Of a stretch of 52,278 nt of DNA, positions 10,601 through 18,170 are shown in pieces. The position numbers were made by a program, and so were the translations under genes. Every line of letters starts with the position of its first letter. Position 1 is the stretch's first letter. This stretch comes from JTS-RE9 sp964649195 (GTDB lineage: Bacteria; Planctomycetota; Phycisphaerae; Phycisphaerales; Phycisphaeraceae): contig CAZYPK010000018.1 in assembly GCA_964649195.1 (NCBI GenBank), positions 1 to 52,278 of the forward strand. The letters run 5' to 3'. Below the pieces are notes generated by a model. That model worked only from the letters and a program-made list of their open reading frames with translations, was not told the origin of the DNA and ran no database searches.

Positions 10601-13600
10601 TTGGCGACATCGATGTCACCGGCCATCTTCTTGAACCGCGTCACTTCCACGGCAGGACCGGCGAAGGAAATCACACCCGTCGAGGCGTCACCGGCGATGG
10701 TGACTTCCGTGCCGCGCTGCTGCCCGCCGCGCCCCCCGGCGCCGCCCCCGGGGCCCGCGCTGCCGGAGGCGATGCGCGAGAGCATCGCCGCCATGCTCAC
10801 CGCGTCGCCGTTTTTCACGACGTAAAAATCATTGCCCTGGCCGGATCGCGTTTCGCTGTCGAGGCTCGCCACCAGCGCCGCCACCTTCGCGTGGTTGTCC
10901 TCGCTGGCGGTGATGATGACCGCGTTGGAGTCCGGCTCGGCGACGATGATGACACGCTGCTCCGGGTTGGCAGGCACGTTGCCTCCGCCGAGCCGGTTGC
11001 CGCCCGTCGTCGCCGGGGCCGCGCCGGTGTTGGGGAACGAAGCCGTCAAGGCCGCGGCGACCGCCTGGGCCCGGGCGTGCTTCAGTTGAATGATGCGCTG
11101 CGTGAGCATCCCGGCGGGGCTGGCCACGTCAAGCTGCATCGCCATTTCCTTGATTTTGGCGAAGCTCTGTTCATCGGCGCGGATCATGAGCATCTTCGAA
11201 TCGCGGTCGCCTTCGATCACGATCGTCTGCCGCTGGTTGGCGGGCCGGAATGGCCCTCCCGCCGCACCCGGCTGCTGGCTGGCGAACACCTTGTTGAGCA
11301 CCGTGGCCACGCCGATGGCGTCGGCGTTCTTGAGCGACACCAGTTGCACCGGCTGGGCGCTGGCGACGGCGATGTCGATCTCCTCGATCAGCTTCTTGAT
11401 CTGCTCGTGCTGCTCATCGGTGGCGCGGACGACCAGCGAGTTGCTCGATACATCGGCGGTGATCCGCATGGCCGCGGAAGCCGCCGGGGAAACGGCCGGC
11501 TGGTTGGCGACCGTCGTGCCCCCGCCGCGCGGGTTGCGCAGCAGCGCCAGCGCCGCCGCGTTGGGGTTCACCGCCCCGCCGCCGGCGGTGTTGGAGAGCA
11601 TCTGGTTGAGCGTGTTCGCCACGCTCGAAGCCTCGGCGTTGTTGATGCGATAGACCTTGATCGAAAGCTCATCGCCCGGCTGCGACTTCTCGATCTCGCC
11701 GATCACCTGCGCGATCATCGCGTGCTGATCGGGCGAAGCGGAGACGATGATCGTGTTCGCCCCCGCATCGGCGGTGATCACCACGCGGCCTGCGCCGGCC
11801 GCGCCGGCGCCGGGCAGCAACTGGGCGAAGACGGAACGCAGATTCATCACCGTGGAGGTGAGATCGGCATGTTTGATCGGGTACATGCGCACCGAAGGCA
11901 CGGACGTGTTGGCCGCCGACTGATCGATTTCCTGGATGATCTCGGCGATGATGGTCATCGCCGCGCCGGGGGCGGCGACGACGATGGAGTTGGTCTGTGC
12001 GTTGGCGCCGATGGAGAGCACCGAGGCCATGTCAACCGGTTCCTTGCTGCCGGTGGCTTCCTGGATTTCCTTTTCGAGCCTGCTCTGGATCAGCACGCCG
12101 CGCGCCGCCGGCGAGGTGCTGGCCGTGCGGCGGATGAACATTTCGTTGAGATTCGAGGCGACCTCGCGGGCATCGGTGTTCTTGAGGACGAAGACGCGCA
12201 CCTCGCTGGCGAGAGTGGAGGAGGTGTCGATCTGCTTGACGACATCCGCGACCAGGATCAGATCCGCCGGCTTGCCGCGGGCGATGATGCGATTGGTGCG
12301 ACGGTCGGCGACGAGGATGACCGTGGGCGCCGCCTGTTGCTGCTGCTGGGCCTGCTGTCCGCGGCCGCCGCGCTGGTTCGCCTGACCGCCTGCCGTGTTG
12401 CCGCCGCGCCCGCCCCGCCCGCCGGTGCCGCCGCCTTCATCGCCGCCCATCTGCTGCATGAGCTGCTGCTGCATCAACTGGAACAACTGCTGCTGCTGGG
12501 CGTTGCCGCCTTGCAGTTGCTGCTGCTGTTGAAGGAAGCGCGGGTTGAAGAGGCTGTTGAGAATCTGCGTGAGCACTTCGGGGTCGCTGTGCTTCACGTC
12601 GAAGATGCGGAAATCCATCTCCCCGTCCGTGTCGGTCGGGTCGGAGAACTTGGTGATGAGCGACTGCATCTCGGCGATCTGCCTGCGCGTGCCGGAGATG
12701 ATCAGCGAGTTGGTCGCCTCATCGACGGTGATGACCACATCGGGCGTCGCCTCGCCGGGGTTGGGATCGGGCAGGACGATGGTCTTTACATCCGGGGGCT
12801 TCACATCCGGGGTCTTTACATCCGGGGGGGCTTGCGCGGCGACGAACTGCGCGGTGGAAAGCAGCGTCGCCTCCGGGTCGCCGACCATGCCGCCCGACAC
12901 ATCCAGCGCCAGATCGTTCATGTTCAGCGGCATGTCGAGCCTTGCGCCGGGCCTGGTGTCTTCCTTCTTAAGTTCAGGCTTGGACTCGTCGGGTTTGGCC
13001 CCAGACTCAGGCTGCCCGATGTCGCCGGGCATCTGCTCCTTGACGATCACCTTGCCGGGGCTGGTCTCCTGATAAACCTTCTTGAGCATCTCCGCCATCT
13101 TCTTGGCGCTCTGCTGTTTGATCGGCACCACCACGAACTGCCGGCTGGTGTCCTCCACCTGGGCCTTGTCGATCTTGGCGATGTGCGCGGCGATCAAATT
13201 CATGTCCGCTTCTTTGGCGATCGCCGTCACCGAACCGGCGAAGTAATCCGCATGGATCACCGGCTTGTCCGTCTTGCGGTCGGCGAACATTTCCGCGAGC
13301 TGCGCGGCGATCGCGTCCGCATCGGCGTTGACCAGCGTGAAGTATTCCGTCTGCCTTTCGGGCTGCGGCTCGTCCAACTGTTTGAGCAGTTCCTCGACGA
13401 GCGCGAAGTAGCCGGGCGTCGTCGAGATCACCAGGCTGTTGGTGCGGTTGTCCGCGCCGACGCTGAACGGCGACGGCTCGACGCCTTTCACCTTGTCGTG
13501 CTGCTGGGCGATGATGCTGCGGAACAGGGTTTCGACCGTCCTGGCCAGCGCCGTCGCATCGCCGTTGTCCAGACGATAAATCTTCATCTGCGAACCGCCC

Positions 13601-16600
13601 GGCTTGCTCTCGGAATCGAGCCGGTTGATCAGCTTCATCGCCTCGGCCACCTCCGGCGCCGAGCCGCGAATCAGCACGCTGTTGGAGTTGGGCTCGGCCG
13701 AGACGGAGAACGGCTCCTCGTTGGCGCCGGCGGGCGCGGGGGGCCGCTTGTTGATGAGGATGGAGCTGACCGCGGTGGCCATGCTGGTCGCCTGGGCGTT
13801 GCGAAGCTGCACGACCTGGATCACCGCGTTTTTCGTGGCTTCGGGGTCATCGAAGGTCTTGATCAGTTCCGCGGCCAGGGCGTGCTTCTCCGCCGAGCCT
13901 TGCACGATGATGTCGTTGGTCGCCGTCAGCGCCGCCACGCGCACCGCGGCGGGATCCTTGGCCCGGGCTGCGGCGGGAACGACCGGGACATCGGCAAGCA
14001 TCGACTCGATCACCGTCACCACCTCGGCGGCCTTGGCGTGCCTGAGACGATAGGTGCGGGTGACGGTCACATCATCGAGCCGCTCCATCACCTCCTTGAT
14101 GACCTTTTCGATCTGCTCGAACTGCGCCGCCGTCGCGGAGGCGATCAGTTGATTCGAGTGGGTGTCGGCATCGAAGCGCGGCGGCAGGTCGGCGCCCGGC
14201 GCAGCCTTGGGATCAGGCGGGAACATGCGCGAGAGCACGCCGGCCAGTTCCTTGGCATTGGATTTGGTCAGCGGATAGGTGCGAATCTGCTGCGTGGCGG
14301 AGCCTTCCTCCTTGTCCATCGTGGCGATGACGCCGGCGATCTGCTCGATCTTCTGCTTGGGGCCGTCGATGATGAGCATGCGGTCGCCCGGGGCGGCGGC
14401 GATGATGACGCGCTCGGAAGGATCGGCGGCGCGGCCGGTGGGCGGCTGCATGTGAAGCTGCGTGAGCATCGGCACCATCGCCGAGGCCGACACATGCCGC
14501 ACGGGAATCGTCCGCTGCTCGCGGGCGTTGGTCAGCGTCTTTTCATCCAGCGAGGCGATGAGCGTCTCCACCATTTTCCGCTGCGATTCCGGGGCCCGGA
14601 CCAGCACCGTGTTGGTCGCCGCGTCCGCCGTCACCGCCACGGCCTTCATCGCCGCGTCCTTGGAGAGCATCTCGTTGAGGGTCTGCGCCACCTTGGCGGC
14701 ATCGGCGCTGTTGAGCGTGACGATCTGGATCGGATCGACCTTTTCCGTCGCCTCCACATCAAGCTGGGCGATCATGTCGGCGATGGTCTGCTGATCCTCC
14801 TCGGGCGCGGAGATGATGACGCTGTTGTTGCGCTCGGAGAAGGTGATGATGGTCGGGGCCGCGGTCGCCGCCGGGGCCGGCGCGGGCGTGAGGCCGCCGC
14901 GACGGCGCACCTGAACGGAGCCGCCGCCGATGAACACCTGTTGAAGCACCGCCGTCAGTTCCGCGGCCTTGGCGTGCTTGAGCACGACGATCCGCGTCAC
15001 CGGCACGGCGGTGGGCACGGAGGCGGCCTGGATCTGCTCCATCAACTCCTTGACATGCACCCACTGCTTGGGCGCGGCCGAGACGATCACGCTGTTGCTG
15101 GCCACGATCGGCATGATCGTCGGCATCAGCGCGGGCGAAGCGGTCTTGCCGCCGTGCATATGCGTGTACATCGTCGTGAGCGTCGTGGCGACCTGCGTGG
15201 CGTCGGCATCCTTGAGGGCGACGACGTGAATCTCCTTCACCTCGTCGGTGGAAGGCTTGTCGATGTCGGCGATGATCCTGGCGGCATTCTCCAGCACGGT
15301 GGGCGTGCCTGAGACGTAGATGATGTTGGAATTGACATCGGCCTGCACCGTGATGCCGCCGACGGTCCGCTCGCCGCGCGTGTCGCGCGGCGAGAGGACG
15401 GCGCGGAGCACTTCGACGATGGAGGCGGCCTGCGTGTTCTTGAGCGGGAAGGCCCGGACGCCGTTGAGGTCCTTCACGGAATTGTCGAGGCTCTCGATGA
15501 GCTTGGCGATCATCGCCATGTCCTCGATGCCGGCGCGGACCAGCACGGAGTTCATGCTGGCGTCGCCATAGACGTAAACGGGTCTGGCGCCGGTGGACGA
15601 ACCGCCTGGACTGCCGCGTCCGCCGGGGGTTACAATGATCGTGCGGATGGCCTCGGCCACATCGCGGGCGGCGGCGGTCTTGAGGGCGAAGCTTCGCACC
15701 GGGTCGCCGGCGTCGGGGTTTTCCGAATCGACCATCTGCACAAGCTGGTCGGCCATCTCGAGCATGTCCTTGGTGCCGCGCAGGATGAGCAGGTTGGAGC
15801 GGTCGTCGGCGGAGGCGAGGATGACCGATTCGACGCCGCGCGTCGTCGCGGGCCGGCTGTCGCCGCCGCCTTCGCTGCGGCGGCCCCCGCCGCGCAGCAG
15901 GTTGTTGATGATGTTGGCCACGTTGCTCGCCGCGGCCCGCTTGAGCTGGTAGCTCTTCATGTCCAGCTTGGCCTCTTCATCGGCCTTCTGATCCATCAGG
16001 ACCAGAAGCTGGCGCACGCGCCTGATGTTGCGGTAGGTGTCGGTGATCAGGATGCCCTTGCCGCGCGCCAGCGGGGCGATGCGGCCGAAGGTGGAGACCA
16101 TCGGCACGATGGCCTTCGATGCCGTCTCGACATCCATGTGATGCACCGGCAGCACGACGGTGATCACCTCGCCGGGGCGGACGGTTCCCTCGGCATCATC
16201 GAGGCCGGAGAAGATTCTGACGCCGTCCTTCTGGGGCAGTTCGCCGACGGAAACCAGCCGAAGGAACCGGCCATCCTGCTCGGTCACGATCACCGAGCCG
16301 CGCATGGCGAGGATGAGATTGAGCGTGTCCATCGCCTCGTCGTAGGTGTAAGGCTCGGAGTCGAAGAAGGTCAATGTGCCTTCGATCTTCAGTTCGCCGA
16401 TGATCGGCTTGTTCGACATCTGGGCGAACCGGCGGATCACCTCGGTAAGCTGGATGCCATCGAACTGGAAGCGGATGTTGCGGGCGCTCTTGTCGAGAGC
16501 GGCCTTGGCCTCCCCAGCCGCTTGCGGCTTCGCGTCCGTAACCGGCGCAGGCTGAACCTTGTCTTTTTCATCCGCCTCCCCAGCCGCTTGCGGCTTCGCG

Positions 16601-16791
16601 TCCGAACCCGCCGCCGGCTCTTCCGTCTTCACAGGCGCAGCGGCATCGGTTTTGGCCGCCTGCGCCGCCTGCAACGCCGCCGCATCGTTGCTGTCATCGA
16701 GCAGCGAATCGGTGTTCGCCATCGCAACAGGCATGGATGCCGGCGTGGCCAGCGAACAGGTGAGGGAAACAATCAGGGCATTACGAAGCAT
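4675..16791 (-). CDS. gspD: Giant secretin with about 39 tandem N domains
   Basis: This is an outer-membrane secretin of the GspD/PilQ family, about 4,038 residues long where typical members have 600-800. The start at 16791 has AGGAGG six bases upstream and opens a signal peptide (MLRNALIVSLTC, cleavage near PVAMA). An upstream in-frame ATG at 16866 overlaps the previous gene and lacks these features. After an Ala/Lys/Glu-rich spacer comes an N0/STN-like domain (FQFDGIQLTEVIRRFAQMSN). I then count about 39 divergent repeats of about 70-130 residues. Each has the pattern of a strand with LKNADA-like text, a helix, a variable loop, then (D/A)xRTNSLIVSA and a helix ending in LD. Three loops are expanded with Gln, Gly/Asn or PPDVK repeats (near 12320-12540, 10050-10255 and 12777-12832). 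The C-terminal channel domain (about 5640-4950) is conventional: GKLEVLSRPQILASDNQPA, VPFVTNSN, VGILLNVVARI, VQDGHTIVVGGLI, VPILGDIPLLGEVFK. A 60-residue tail follows. It is the last gene of the secretion operon. Confidence 0.93.
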   Translation of the reverse strand: MLRNALIVSLTCSLATPASMPVAMANTDSLLDDSNDAAALQAAQAAKTDAAAPVKTEEPAAGSDAKPQAAGEADEKDKVQPAPVTDAKPQAAGEAKAALDKSARNIRFQFDGIQLTEVIRRFAQMSNKPIIGELKIEGTLTFFDSEPYTYDEAMDTLNLILAMRGSVIVTEQDGRFLRLVSVGELPQKDGVRIFSGLDDAEGTVRPGEVITVVLPVHHMDVETASKAIVPMVSTFGRIAPLARGKGILITDTYRNIRRVRQLLVLMDQKADEEAKLDMKSYQLKRAAASNVANIINNLLRGGGRRSEGGGDSRPATTRGVESVILASADDRSNLLILRGTKDMLEMADQLVQMVDSENPDAGDPVRSFALKTAAARDVAEAIRTIIVTPGGRGSPGGSSTGARPVYVYGDASMNSVLVRAGIEDMAMIAKLIESLDNSVKDLNGVRAFPLKNTQAASIVEVLRAVLSPRDTRGERTVGGITVQADVNSNIIYVSGTPTVLENAARIIADIDKPSTDEVKEIHVVALKDADATQVATTLTTMYTHMHGGKTASPALMPTIMPIVASNSVIVSAAPKQWVHVKELMEQIQAASVPTAVPVTRIVVLKHAKAAELTAVLQQVFIGGGSVQVRRRGGLTPAPAPAATAAPTIITFSERNNSVIISAPEEDQQTIADMIAQLDVEATEKVDPIQIVTLNSADAAKVAQTLNEMLSKDAAMKAVAVTADAATNTVLVRAPESQRKMVETLIASLDEKTLTNAREQRTIPVRHVSASAMVPMLTQLHMQPPTGRAADPSERVIIAAAPGDRMLIIDGPKQKIEQIAGVIATMDKEEGSATQQIRTYPLTKSNAKELAGVLSRMFPPDPKAAPGADLPPRFDADTHSNQLIASATAAQFEQIEKVIKEVMERLDDVTVTRTYRLRHAKAAEVVTVIESMLADVPVVPAAARAKDPAAVRVAALTATNDIIVQGSAEKHALAAELIKTFDDPEATKNAVIQVVQLRNAQATSMATAVSSILINKRPPAPAGANEEPFSVSAEPNSNSVLIRGSAPEVAEAMKLINRLDSESKPGGSQMKIYRLDNGDATALARTVETLFRSIIAQQHDKVKGVEPSPFSVGADNRTNSLVISTTPGYFALVEELLKQLDEPQPERQTEYFTLVNADADAIAAQLAEMFADRKTDKPVIHADYFAGSVTAIAKEADMNLIAAHIAKIDKAQVEDTSRQFVVVPIKQQSAKKMAEMLKKVYQETSPGKVIVKEQMPGDIGQPESGAKPDESKPELKKEDTRPGARLDMPLNMNDLALDVSGGMVGDPEATLLSTAQFVAAQAPPDVKTPDVKPPDVKTIVLPDPNPGEATPDVVITVDEATNSLIISGTRRQIAEMQSLITKFSDPTDTDGEMDFRIFDVKHSDPEVLTQILNSLFNPRFLQQQQQLQGGNAQQQQLFQLMQQQLMQQMGGDEGGGTGGRGGRGGNTAGGQANQRGGRGQQAQQQQQAAPTVILVADRRTNRIIARGKPADLILVADVVKQIDTSSTLASEVRVFVLKNTDAREVASNLNEMFIRRTASTSPAARGVLIQSRLEKEIQEATGSKEPVDMASVLSIGANAQTNSIVVAAPGAAMTIIAEIIQEIDQSAANTSVPSVRMYPIKHADLTSTVMNLRSVFAQLLPGAGAAGAGRVVITADAGANTIIVSASPDQHAMIAQVIGEIEKSQPGDELSIKVYRINNAEASSVANTLNQMLSNTAGGGAVNPNAAALALLRNPRGGGTTVANQPAVSPAASAAMRITADVSSNSLVVRATDEQHEQIKKLIEEIDIAVASAQPVQLVSLKNADAIGVATVLNKVFASQQPGAAGGPFRPANQRQTIVIEGDRDSKMLMIRADEQSFAKIKEMAMQLDVASPAGMLTQRIIQLKHARAQAVAAALTASFPNTGAAPATTGGNRLGGGNVPANPEQRVIIVAEPDSNAVIITASEDNHAKVAALVASLDSETRSGQGNDFYVVKNGDAVSMAAMLSRIASGSAGPGGGAGGRGGQQRGTEVTIAGDASTGVISFAGPAVEVTRFKKMAGDIDVAKGADETTIGIVPVRNGDATAIAATVNEVFQKIAITQLGRSGGATKFAVSSDVRSNSVVIVGTPDMINQIKFTIGHLELITPDRGQLRVVNLEHADPNEFQRVIYSIYGGTPDAVNNRGATQPGGNPGTQPGGTPGNRGGNQGFQPGGNQGVQPGGGQRGGGQRGGNPGGNPGGAAPGGGPRSDMGGSSSTAATTESGRVTATPLPQQKSILINSNDADYEAILKLAAAMDEAAKASKRQAKVIIVKNADNVRLAQMLNSLYVQGAANVQSPDERVAVTALTGSQAIVVTASPTRMPEVEALVAQLDNKDVSPQVEFRIYQVKNTSPTKILPLMRQLLNKATLERQDGGADVQADERTKSLIVTARASMFDEIGKIVNLLDTPPAHETAEVMIVQLKRADATRMATVLTSMLRPADDAVVTPEARALQEHVRILKVMDAKGEKAIELDLTKPIKVTADPLQSGEQGSNALLISSTPDNLKSLVALIEMMDRVPLTDALKVQLVHLKVADAEAVAGTLNEIFTQGVAKLSGKQGTPVAGKAEPTEAEGKALVNPLNVSFDARTNMLVLSGREETLALAMQITKDLDRESSQFVTEVKLFPLKNARASVLAPMLSEVFAEQAQGGAGANTTGIEGVKTHVTRLRKVLADGRAVDSETAKSRAALTIRADDTTQTLVVAARADVMPLIADVIKTLDIPGAGAANLVRFVPLENADVTRIKTVIDSLYTGANAVGVREIDIPTVAVDTRTNALVISASDKTFLVIEAMTRQLDRRNPIELKEIKLIALTNAQAAEIAPTLQTAMDQRVTRQQSLGVADAESLKMLIVADARSNSLIVGGSVEGFKLVESIAMQLDNAGPALGGQIQIIDLKEAEPANLSTTLTQLFNQRYAAAATQDVQRQKPIILADLRSRSLIIAANPDDTKEINRLVAKMDVKLTDPAVGLYVIGLRHNDPGIVGPSIQRLMQSRLESLTAPGATPVPQDKVNIEIDGLSRALIISASKENLSLIEGLLAKVDVEPPAQTGVVRMYPLVNSDASRVSEMLKSLATQGIVKPGVPTTTGASQVAAARDKISIEVDSRTNVLIVSASKENFAVIDEIIKQIDSGKDFGLLGDVRMYVVQHADPTRLAPTLQEFFDKKKAAESAASPDSAAARALTVSIVPDARTRTLLVAGSKESFSAVETMLKQLDVPGGTNASEFRVFELKSATANALQPMLRDLFENRSIQGTEKDAVTVLADTRSNSLIVGARMEDMLIVEGLVRRLDVKPKDLTTTVKLFTLQKANALDVAATVRGVYADPNGTGTATGGAGAQQGMTGGVSISVDERLNALIVSAGASDLERIGTLVKQLDTHEPTRVTEIRVFTLNNANAIEMAVILNDMLTKAPVDPRSGTGTGAGAQPQRLLQVGGNDADRNRVSTQQEKLTQAVQEGVIISADRRTNSLVVSAPLDYMVLVSQLIRSLDQPNARKAEIQLFQLKNADAQQLATVLATVFKLEANAGANPNSTAIEYIYRGDRTDVSTRGGALPTATVGTAEQDALSVTVDTRTNSLVVGGTTKHVALVGEVINSLDESPAQERRTEIFRLRNGQAQDIQTSISTFLDQERQRLTATLGADRIGAAQRLAEQDVSIVAEIASNSLIISASPRHFDKIRAMVNKLDDPKPQVLIQVLLAEVTLDDGTDLGFEWQYEGKIGNSDLLAGTNFGVEQAFNQFGGLGVAVTGGDLSFFLRALQSQGKLEVLSRPQILASDNQPANINVGQRVPFVTNSNISDNGNVTNTIQYQDVGILLNVVARISDDGFVNMDVRPEVSSLSTSNVQVSEAVSAPIINNRSAETKVTVQDGHTIVVGGLITSSDEHRENKVPILGDIPLLGEVFKSTTKRKNRTELLIILTPRVLYKPDDAAAITKIEMERLEMMKKLKLEDAGKAVDIPLNGKGPLREPEAAPAPAGEVKKNVPPADFGVTAPRGKLQTAAPSRYDASLTATR
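16512..16603. repeat. Two family A palindromes inside gspD
   Basis: CAGCCGCTTGCGGCTTCGCG occurs at 16515-16534 and again at 16581-16600. It is the core of an intergenic palindrome also found at 38575, 40930 and 52025. Here, on the minus strand, it encodes the duplicated peptide DAKPQAAGEA in the spacer between the signal peptide and the N0 domain. Confidence 0.8.
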
Positions 16792-16862
16792 GTCCAGCCT
16801 CCTGCACCACCAATCGCAGCCCCACACGGGCGCCGCGACAGTGGCCGTAGATTCCAATTCAT

Positions 16863-18170
16863 TCAATCCGCCCGCGAACCGCTGCGGGCTTCCGGTTTCA
16901 ATTCGTCGGACTTCGTCTCGTCCGTTTGGGTTTCGTCCGTCTTCACGTCATCCGGCTTCGTTCCGTCCGCCTTGGTTTCATCCGGCGTTGCCTCGCCCGG
17001 CTTCGTTTCGCCGGTCTTCGCGTCGTTGGCCGCCGCGTCCGTTTCTTCCGCCTTCACTTCGTCCGGCTTCACTTCGTCCGCCTTGAGCGTGCCCGTCTTC
17101 ACCGGCGTTGAAATCGCCGATGAAGATGAAGATGTTCTCGATTGACGCAGTTCATCAGGCAGCCGATCACCGGTGAGCAGATATTTATCCGTGACGAACT
17201 GCCCCAGTTCCACCGCCCAGTAGCTGTCGCGGCCGACGCGCACAATCGCCCGGCTGCTGGAGACCACCAGCGGATTCTTCGGCAGCGGCAGCCGGCGGTA
17301 ATCGACCATCACCAGCTCGCCGCCGAGCCAGTTCTCGCCCAGCTTGTAGGTCGTGCTCTTGCCCGCCCGGCTGTCGCGCACCACCGCTTCGGGCACATCG
17401 TTCCACGTCGGCAACCCGACAAGCTGATACGTGGTCGTCGGGGTCGGCGGCGGAGGCGGAACGACCGGACCTGTGATGGACGGCCTGGACGACGGTCCCG
17501 GCGGCGGCGGTGGCGGCAGCGGACGCCTGATGTAGGGCCGGAAAATGTCGCGGTCGCTGATCAGGGCGTAGCTCTTTCGTTCCGCCGAGGCGAGCGTGGC
17601 CGTATTGGGCAGCGACTCCGGCTTGATCTGCTCCGGCGTCACGCCATCGACCGGATCGAGCACCAGCGTGGTGAAGCGGGCCTGCAAGGTGAGGTCGGTG
17701 CTGGCGGCGATGGGGGTCCAGTTGATGTTGTCGATCTTGTGCAGGTGCGGGTCGTTGCTGAAGACGAAGAGCAGGTTGGTCAGCCGGTCGAGCGAACCCT
17801 TGACGCGGATGAGCCAGCCGACCTCCCTGCCGCCGCGGATCATCCTGCCGGTGACGGGGGTCAGGCTCAGGTCATCGGGCGCCAGGCCGGCCTTGGCGAC
17901 GAGGCGGACGATGTGGGCCCGGGACATTTCGCTGGCGGTGGAGGCGTCGTGCCCGTAGGAGGTCTTGGCCGCCTTGACCAGCGATTCCTGGTAGATCGGC
18001 CCCATGCTGTTGCGGTTTTCGAGCTTGTCGATGTTGAGCGCGGCCTGCCGGGCCTGTTCGCGGTATTCCTTCGTCGGGGTGATGAACAGGCGCGTGGCGA
18101 CAAACGCGACGAGCAGGATGCCCGTCACGGAGAAGGCGAGGATGGCCAGGATTTTTTCGCGTGAGTTCAT
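16863..18170 (-). CDS. PilO-PilP / GspM-GspC-like fusion, inner-membrane platform protein
   Basis: The protein has 435 residues. Residues 7-28 form a single membrane helix (ILAILAFSVTGILLVAFVA), followed by a short coiled coil and a periplasmic alpha/beta domain like PilO/GspM (to about residue 185). A second part opens with SDRDIFRPYI, a Pro-rich linker and YQLVGLPTW, then AVVRDSRAGKSTTYKLGENW. This resembles the PilP / GspC homology region that docks on the secretin N0 domain. The cluster has no separate gspC or pilP, so the fusion probably supplies both roles. The last 80 residues are a charged tail of degenerate K(A/P)DE(V/T) units and look disordered. The start codon overlaps the upstream stop by one base (TAATG), which implies translational coupling. 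Family assignment is by fold-level resemblance and is moderately sure. Confidence 0.75.
   Translation of the reverse strand: MNSREKILAILAFSVTGILLVAFVATRLFITPTKEYREQARQAALNIDKLENRNSMGPIYQESLVKAAKTSYGHDASTASEMSRAHIVRLVAKAGLAPDDLSLTPVTGRMIRGGREVGWLIRVKGSLDRLTNLLFVFSNDPHLHKIDNINWTPIAASTDLTLQARFTTLVLDPVDGVTPEQIKPESLPNTATLASAERKSYALISDRDIFRPYIRRPLPPPPPPGPSSRPSITGPVVPPPPPTPTTTYQLVGLPTWNDVPEAVVRDSRAGKSTTYKLGENWLGGELVMVDYRRLPLPKNPLVVSSSRAIVRVGRDSYWAVELGQFVTDKYLLTGDRLPDELRQSRTSSSSSAISTPVKTGTLKADEVKPDEVKAEETDAAANDAKTGETKPGEATPDETKADGTKPDDVKTDETQTDETKSDELKPEARSGSRAD

Noticed and set aside
5062..15312. Plus-strand open frame of 3,416 codons antisense to the giant secretin
   Set aside because: It is the shadow of gspD in GC-rich DNA. 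Its composition (many Asp, Gly, Arg, His, Leu runs) follows from the opposite strand, and the minus frame has clear secretin motifs, a signal peptide and a perfect ribosome binding site.
4675..16791. Giant gspD as an assembly artefact of collapsed repeats
   Set aside because: The repeats are strongly diverged and keep one frame for 12 kb with individual loops, which is not what misassembly of identical units would give.
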